This document shows, piece by piece, positions 6,474-10,894 of a stretch of 10,894 nucleotides of DNA (positions within the stretch are counted from its first letter, which is position 1; each line of letters begins with the position of its first letter). The DNA comes from JBFLVQ01 sp040758525 (GTDB taxonomy: Bacteria > Acidobacteriota > Blastocatellia > Chloracidobacteriales > JADJPF01), in assembly GCA_040758525.1 (NCBI GenBank), contig JBFLVQ010000298.1:1-10894 (forward strand), written 5' to 3'. Under the pieces are notes generated by a model. That model was not told where the DNA came from, made no database searches, and saw nothing but the letters and a program-made list of their open reading frames with translations. Position numbers and translations under genes: made by a program.

Positions 6474-6544
6474 GCTATAGAAATTTGGATAAGTGATAAA
6501 AATTTTGTTACAAAAACTTGGATAAGCTACAAAAAAATGGATAT
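6474..6544. repeat. Three copies of a 19-nt motif upstream of the histidine kinase gene
   Basis: Copies at 6474-6492, 6507-6525 and 6526-6544 share the pattern GYTAYARAAAnTTGGATAA. The first and third each match the second at 15 of 19 positions. Copies two and three are directly adjacent; copies one and two are separated by 14 nt. They lie between the barrel gene terminator and the kinase gene, as expected for binding sites of a regulator acting on the kinase promoter. The AT-richness of the region raises the chance of coincidental similarity. Confidence 0.45.
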
Positions 6545-6605
6545 AACCGGCTTAAAAACCATTGATATATGCTCCTTTCCCAAGCTTTTTCAAGTACTTA
6601 GCAAT

Positions 6606-6634
6606 GATGCAAAATACGGCATGTAATTTGCATC
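6606..6634. promoter_or_regulatory. 29-bp dyad upstream of the histidine kinase gene
   Basis: GATGCAAA (6606-6613) and TTTGCATC (6627-6634) are perfect inverted arms. Inside them TAC (6615-6617) and GTA (6623-6625) continue the symmetry, with a single A/A mismatch on each side. That gives 11 matching pairs around a 5-nt centre. No T-run follows, so an operator is more likely than a terminator. It lies 51 bp before the chosen kinase ATG. Confidence 0.5.
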
Positions 6635-6685
6635 TATTCCATAATCCTTATTTAACTTTTGATAAGAGTCGTTACTAAAACCGGT

Positions 6686-9559
6686 ATGAGCAGTTCGGTA
6701 ATGAAGACCAGGACACTGCTGGTAACCAGTCTTACGATCGCGATAGTTATGTTAGGTCTATTTAACCTGGCGGATCGTTTGCAACAGCAGCCACTCCCTG
6801 ATGATGGAGTAACCTGGATAGATACCAAAAGCGGTGTAATAGCAGATCGTATACGAGTCGGTTCTGCGGCCGACCGAGCCGGCTTAGTGCGTGGTGATCG
6901 CTTACGCTTTGTTAACTTTGGTGATGGTCAACCTTATGAAGTCAGTCAATCCTACGAGATATTTGCATTACTAGAGAACAGAGTTGGCATTCATGGTTCG
7001 ATCACCTATACAATTGAGCGTGGCAATGATCTATGGGATGCAGATCTGATCGATATCGAGGCTGAACCTTCCCAATTACCTTTACAACTATATCTGGCTG
7101 TAGTGGGATTAATCTTCTTATCGATCGGTCTATATGTACTTACTAAACAGCCCCACACACCTTATGCGACACATTTCTATATAATCTGTTTGGCCGTTTT
7201 TACTGTCAATTGTCTTAGTTATACAGGTGAATATAGTTTTCGTGATAGGTTGGTCTTTTTTACTGAGTCATTCGGATTTATTCTACTTGCTCCGCTTTTT
7301 CTCCATTTTTGTCTGATCTTTCCTTTCCGGCGAGAGGTGCTCACACGTCGCCCCTGGTTGCTGATACTTATTTATCTGCCTGCAGTAGTGATATTAGCAC
7401 TAGAAACTGTCTTTCTACTGTTTGCCGCTCACTATGCAAGCTTACTATTGTGGTACGATCCACTGATAAAGGCCCAGATTGGGCAGTTTGCATTAGCCTT
7501 CCTGATTAGCGCAGCACTATTGTTACTGACCTTTATGCAGACAAGAGCCTCTATGCTGCGTCAACAACTGAAATGGATCGTTTGGGGATTATCATTAAGT
7601 GCAATTCCATTCGCGATCTTCTATGCCTACCCTTATCTACTTGGCCATGACATATCACAGCTACAAGCAGCCCTAGCAATCGGCCCGTCGATCTTATTGC
7701 CGATATCGTTTGGTTACTCAATCGTACGCTACCGCTTAATGGATGTTGATATCATCGTACGTCGTAGTATGACCTATGCGCTAGCGATGATGTCGGTAGT
7801 TGTTATCTTTATGATGGGAGTGGTAAAAGCAGGCAAGTTAGTAGAAGAGTTGCTGCCTTCGGCGAGTGAAAGCGCAACAATAGTATTGCAAGTCTCTATT
7901 ATGTCACTGGCAGCACTTCTTTTTAGCCCCATTAAGAACTGGCTGGAAGAGCGTATAGACCGCCTCTTTATTGGTAAGCGTTATGACTATCGGCAAGGGC
8001 TGGCCGAGTTTGGTCGTACACTCTCTTCAACTACCTCGCTGCCAGACCTATTAAACGCGCTTGCACATAGACTTGGTGAGATGCTCACAGTAAAACAACT
8101 GGCGATCTTCATTGAGCAGGAGAATGGTTTAGCCGGTTTCCGGCTTGCTTATGCTCATGACCTCCCTAATGAGCCTTCTTTACCTAGCGATCTGCTTACA
8201 GTCGCAGCTCGCTCTCAATTAGGACGTGGATATATTCTTGCTGAAGAGCTTGGACAGCGTGAAACAGAGGCCAACAACCGTTCACTCTACTATTATGTTC
8301 CCTGTTATGTGCGTGATCGGCTGGTTGGCATAATTGGATTAGGCAAGACGATTGATGGTGCAATGCTCACATCTGAAGAGATTGAGCTAGTGCGTGGGCT
8401 ATCTGGCTATGTTGCTGTGGCGATCGAGAATATTGTGCTCTATCGGTCAGAAAAGGAGAAAGCAGAGGCACTTGCTCGCCTTAAGGACTTTAGTGAGAAT
8501 ATCATTGAGAGTATCAGTATAGGATTATTAGCAGTTGATCGTGAAGGAAAGATCATTAATTGGAATAGTGCCCTAGAAGAGTTACTAGCAATCAATCGCC
8601 ATGAAGCATTAGGCCATCCGATCAGCGAGGCTTTTGATGAGGATCTACTTAATACAATCCATAATGCTACTGGGACAGTCGGCTGGGAGCTGATTGAGAC
8701 CTATCACATATATCGTTACAAGACCGTGTCACGCGATGGTCGTGACCTAGTAATTAATCTTTCCCTTGCCCCACTAGAGGCCAAGGATGATCAATTAGCT
8801 GGTACACTAATACTAATAGAAGATATCACTGCTCGTGTAAGGCTTGAAGAGCAGTTACATGAGACCGACAAACTCTCCTCAATCGGTCTGCTTGCTGCTG
8901 GCGTTGCCCACGAGGTAAATACACCTCTTACTGGCATCTCTAGCTACACCCAGATGCTACTTACGCAAACTACTAATACCGATCCCAAGTACACCCTGCT
9001 TGAGAAGATTAAGCGCCAAACCTTACGTGCTTCTGAGATAGTTAACAATCTGCTGAATTTCTCACGTACTGGCAATGTTGAATTTCGTGAGATCGATATC
9101 AATCGCGTCCTTGATGACACACTACAGTTACTCGAACCGCAACTTCGTAACACGCAGATACGGCTTGAACGTCAGTATGGTGAGGATCTCCCACGTACAA
9201 TCGGTAATGCTAGTAAACTACAGCAGGTCTTTATGAACCTGATCATCAATGCTCGTGATGCTATGCCTAAGGGCGGCGTGCTAACTATAAATACACAGGC
9301 TAGCGACACTATGCTATTCATAGATGTGATTGATACTGGCATTGGCATTGCGCCAGAAAATATCGCCAAGATCTATGACCCGTTCTTCACCACAAAAGGA
9401 GTAGGACAAGGCACAGGTCTTGGCTTAGCGGTAAGCTATGGCATCATACAAGAGCACAAAGGGCGTATCTTTGTTGAGAGCAAACCGGATAAAGGCACCC
9501 ACTTCCACATCAAGCTCCCCATTGCCAATCCACGCCCACAAGCAATGGCAGGAGATTAA
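6686..9559 (+). CDS. Sensor histidine kinase with ComP-like PDZ/multi-span sensor, GAF, PAS, HisKA and HATPase domains
   Basis: The 957-residue kinase (numbered from ATG 6686) has a membrane span at about 10-28, then an extracytoplasmic PDZ-like domain (about 44-118, with SGVIADRIRVGSAADRAGL). About nine further spans follow between 134 and 414. A segment FGYSIVRYRLMDVDIIVRRS (342-361) and the exit helix ending in ERIDRLFIGKRYDYRQGL resemble Bacillus ComP as I recall it. The cytoplasmic part has a GAF-like domain (about 451-587), PAS (about 598-717), HisKA with the phosphorylated His in AAGVAHEVNTPL (H742), and HATPase_c. The ATPase part has the N box NLIINARDAM (851-860), DTGIGI (883-888), YDPFFTTK (897-904) and GTGLGLA (909-915). 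All catalytic motifs are intact. HisKA resembles the NtrB/AtoS group. The start is uncertain: TTG 6659, ATG 6686 and ATG 6701 are in frame and none has a good Shine-Dalgarno. No response regulator is adjacent. Confidence 0.9.
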   Translation: MSSSVMKTRTLLVTSLTIAIVMLGLFNLADRLQQQPLPDDGVTWIDTKSGVIADRIRVGSAADRAGLVRGDRLRFVNFGDGQPYEVSQSYEIFALLENRVGIHGSITYTIERGNDLWDADLIDIEAEPSQLPLQLYLAVVGLIFLSIGLYVLTKQPHTPYATHFYIICLAVFTVNCLSYTGEYSFRDRLVFFTESFGFILLAPLFLHFCLIFPFRREVLTRRPWLLILIYLPAVVILALETVFLLFAAHYASLLLWYDPLIKAQIGQFALAFLISAALLLLTFMQTRASMLRQQLKWIVWGLSLSAIPFAIFYAYPYLLGHDISQLQAALAIGPSILLPISFGYSIVRYRLMDVDIIVRRSMTYALAMMSVVVIFMMGVVKAGKLVEELLPSASESATIVLQVSIMSLAALLFSPIKNWLEERIDRLFIGKRYDYRQGLAEFGRTLSSTTSLPDLLNALAHRLGEMLTVKQLAIFIEQENGLAGFRLAYAHDLPNEPSLPSDLLTVAARSQLGRGYILAEELGQRETEANNRSLYYYVPCYVRDRLVGIIGLGKTIDGAMLTSEEIELVRGLSGYVAVAIENIVLYRSEKEKAEALARLKDFSENIIESISIGLLAVDREGKIINWNSALEELLAINRHEALGHPISEAFDEDLLNTIHNATGTVGWELIETYHIYRYKTVSRDGRDLVINLSLAPLEAKDDQLAGTLILIEDITARVRLEEQLHETDKLSSIGLLAAGVAHEVNTPLTGISSYTQMLLTQTTNTDPKYTLLEKIKRQTLRASEIVNNLLNFSRTGNVEFREIDINRVLDDTLQLLEPQLRNTQIRLERQYGEDLPRTIGNASKLQQVFMNLIINARDAMPKGGVLTINTQASDTMLFIDVIDTGIGIAPENIAKIYDPFFTTKGVGQGTGLGLAVSYGIIQEHKGRIFVESKPDKGTHFHIKLPIANPRPQAMAGD

Positions 9560-9567
9560 TTCCTCCC

Positions 9568-10620
9568 CTACTTTCTAATATAATTTCTATGTACCCAAGT
9601 ATCACCTTTTGACTGATCACGAGTTTCGAAGGAGATATTCTTCTCTGTCTCCTGAGAGATCACTTTAGTCCGTCCAGCCACTGACTGTTCAGTTTTTGTG
9701 CCTTTCTCAACATCAGCCAAACAGCTCTTTAGATCATCAACAGTAACAACAGGGTTCTGTTTACCCGTTTGAAGCTCTGCGATCGCTTCTACCGCACTGG
9801 CTTTAAGAAGCTTTGGCCAGAGCTTGCGAAAAAGCGCGCTAGAAGCATAAATATCCGTATTATTGATTTTGCCATTAATAGCGAAGGCAAAACCGATCAC
9901 ATCAGCTTTGCCATCAATAATGGTAGAGAGGGCTTTGATATAGTCTTCGGTGGCCTGCTGTAGCTTCTCATTCTCAAGTGTTAAGGGAAGACTGGTGGCT
10001 GACTTGTCCGATTCTACCGAGACACCTAAATTCTTGGTCAGTTTCTTTTGTGCTTCTGCTACCTGCTCCCAAACTTCGCCTTGCTGCTTAGATCGTTTTG
10101 CTGCTAGCTTCAATTCTTTAGAGGAGAGATGTTCATTGGCAGAATCGAATTTAGTAGCTGACTCCTGGCCTCTTGACCGCCAACGACCTCTCTCTACACA
10201 GTAGGCAGCCAATGGTAATTGGCCAGATTTGGGTGAGAGAATAAGATCATAAGCAAGCACACGATCCTGTTTGCCGCCTTTTACGATATCACCTGATTGT
10301 ATGTAAACCTCATCTTCAGAGACATTCTCAATAGTCAACTCATTGACATCACTGGTTTCATGAACAACAACCTTTTGCTGTTCAAGCGCTTCTTGCAGGG
10401 TTAAGAAGTTTCGGCCCTTAATTTTGTCTTCACCTTGAACAAGGAATACAGCAAGATTCTCGTGTACATATGGCCCTACGATTCGGTAATCTCCAACTTG
10501 CATCACTTGCTCCTTTTCAGGGAGCGCCTGCTCCCTATGCGCTTTTATTAGTTTTGCCACTCCAATTCCACCAACTAACAATAGTAGCGCGGCTACAATT
10601 AAAATCCTATTGATCTTCAT
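9568..10620 (-). CDS. ARPP-1 (DUF6569-like) domain protein, membrane-anchored or secreted
   Basis: This 350-residue protein begins with a signal anchor or signal peptide (hydrophobic 6-24, no clear cleavage or lipobox) that would place the rest in the periplasm. The body looks like the ARPP-1 domain (ARG and rhodanese-phosphatase-superfamily-associated protein). The matching segments are GPYVHENLAVFLVQG (49-63), LTIENVSEDEVYIQSGD (95-111), GGKQDR (115-120) and CVERGRW (141-147). Further on are a helix with QGEVWEQVAE (180-189) and GFAFAINGKI (243-252) leading to SALFRKLWPKLL (261-272). The biochemical function of this domain is not established. Residues about 290-350 are polar, possibly disordered, and outside the domain. 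The gene converges on the histidine kinase gene, the stops being 8 bp apart. It may share a transcript with nothing else here, since a terminator-like hairpin lies between it and the next minus gene. Confidence 0.68.
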   Translation of the reverse strand: MKINRILIVAALLLLVGGIGVAKLIKAHREQALPEKEQVMQVGDYRIVGPYVHENLAVFLVQGEDKIKGRNFLTLQEALEQQKVVVHETSDVNELTIENVSEDEVYIQSGDIVKGGKQDRVLAYDLILSPKSGQLPLAAYCVERGRWRSRGQESATKFDSANEHLSSKELKLAAKRSKQQGEVWEQVAEAQKKLTKNLGVSVESDKSATSLPLTLENEKLQQATEDYIKALSTIIDGKADVIGFAFAINGKINNTDIYASSALFRKLWPKLLKASAVEAIAELQTGKQNPVVTVDDLKSCLADVEKGTKTEQSVAGRTKVISQETEKNISFETRDQSKGDTWVHRNYIRK

Positions 10621-10626
10621 TTTTCA

Positions 10627-10632
10627 CTCCCC
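10627..10632 (-). promoter_or_regulatory. Ribosome binding site of the ARPP-1 gene
   Basis: On the minus strand GGGGAG is followed by 6 nt (TGAAAA) and ATG 10620, confirming the start. The 12-mer GGAGTGAAAAAT occurs twice, here and at 10658-10647, but the upstream copy runs into ATA rather than ATG. Confidence 0.75.
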
Positions 10633-10730
10633 AAAGGCTTAAAGATATTTTTCACTCCTTTGCGATGATATTGCCGTCTCCAATAGCCTAGAAAATTGGC
10701 TCTAGATGCTATTAATGAATCGTATGGTGA

Positions 10731-10748
10731 AAAAAAGTTCCAAACTTT
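10731..10748 (-). terminator. Weak AT-rich intrinsic terminator after the partial histidine kinase gene
   Basis: On the minus strand AAAGTT (10748-10743), a 3-nt loop and AACTTT (10739-10734) form a 6-bp hairpin. The T-run extends to 10731. It sits 16 bp after the kinase stop codon. The stem is weak, so efficiency is doubtful. The rest of 10621-10764 shows no convincing promoter for the ARPP-1 gene. Confidence 0.4.
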
Positions 10749-10764
10749 GTTGTATGGATTTAAC

Positions 10765-10894
10765 TTATAGGTTGGCTTCGGTTGGCATAACAATAACGAA
10801 ATCTGAACCTACTCCGACCTGGCTATGCACAGAAACATAGCCGCCATGCGCAGTAACGATCCTTTTTACAATTGCCAGCCCTAAACCTACTCCC
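10765..10894 (-). CDS. Histidine kinase, C-terminal end of ATPase domain (5' partial)
   Basis: The minus-strand frame is open from the window edge to TAA at 10767-10765 and gives 42 residues. It begins GVGLGLAIVKRIV, the G2 box and following helix of HATPase_c. AHGGYVSVHSQVGVGSDFVI then supplies the last two strands of the fold. This is the classical end of a sensor histidine kinase that binds ATP and autophosphorylates. The G-x-GLGLAIVK form is common in the HisKA (OmpR-partner) group. Only the tail is visible, so the sensor type, the phosphorylated His and any partner lie outside the window. Confidence 0.88.
   Translation of the reverse strand, partial: GVGLGLAIVKRIVTAHGGYVSVHSQVGVGSDFVIVMPTEANL

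Noticed and set aside
6659..6685. TTG at 6659 as start of the histidine kinase
   Set aside because: No ribosome site precedes it and ATG 6686 already gives a complete N-terminal span. It cannot be fully excluded because the ATG options also lack a good site.
10755..10764. TGGATTTAAC resembling the TGGATATAAC end of the third repeat upstream of the kinase
   Set aside because: Ten bases with one mismatch in AT-rich DNA is expected by chance, and the rest of the 19-nt motif does not match.
1..10894. CRISPR array, tRNA/rRNA genes, insertion sequences, toxin-antitoxin or phage-defence genes
   Set aside because: No regularly spaced repeats, cloverleaf-like sequences, transposase motifs or defence domains are visible. 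Every long ORF has a housekeeping, signalling or envelope assignment.

Overview
The window looks like a chromosomal segment of a Gram-negative, diderm bacterium with moderate GC (mid-40s percent by eye). An acidobacterium of the Blastocatellia type is my best guess, but this is inference from gene style and not from a marker gene. The pointers are a TonB C-terminus, an outer-membrane barrel protein with an N-terminal carboxypeptidase-regulatory-like domain, a large membrane protein ending in a SpoIIE/PP2C phosphatase, an ARPP-1-type envelope protein, and multi-domain sensor kinases. There are no tRNA, rRNA, CRISPR, phage or insertion-sequence signatures, so it reads as core or near-core genome.

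Layout. Bases 1-71 are the last codons of a TonB-like protein, followed by a stem-loop and a strong intrinsic terminator (101-129) that ends two bases before a hotdog-fold acyl-CoA thioesterase (132-569, +). Converging on it is a minus-strand operon, read from 4427 down to 581: a membrane-anchored SpoIIE-type phosphatase, cytidylate kinase (cmk) and riboflavin synthase (ribE). The first two overlap by 26 bp and the last two are 9 bp apart. The divergent region 4428-4716 carries a minus promoter so close to the phosphatase ATG that its mRNA should be (nearly) leaderless. It also carries a good plus promoter with a dyad over its -10 element and a leader able to form alternative hairpins. That promoter drives an outer-membrane beta-barrel protein (4717-6399) closed by a clear terminator (6430-6473).

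Bases 6474-6685 hold three copies of a 19-nt motif, a long dyad and a tiny ORF, all ahead of a large histidine kinase (6686-9559). Its N-terminal PDZ plus multi-membrane-span module resembles the sensor half of Bacillus ComP, but its cytoplasmic half is GAF-PAS-HisKA-HATPase. Facing it, 8 bp away, is an ARPP-1 (DUF6569-like) envelope protein (9568-10620, -). The window closes with the C-terminus of a second histidine kinase (10765-10894, -).

How the genes fit together: the region is rich in envelope sensing and signalling (two kinases, one phosphatase, TonB, a barrel), interspersed with housekeeping enzymes for CMP phosphorylation and riboflavin synthesis. No response regulator, anti-sigma factor or STAS partner is present in the window, so signalling outputs cannot be assigned. 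The most unusual items are the ComP-like sensor with its repeat- and dyad-rich upstream region, the phosphatase whose membrane part looks like a CPBP-protease fold without catalytic residues, and the layered control region before the barrel gene.
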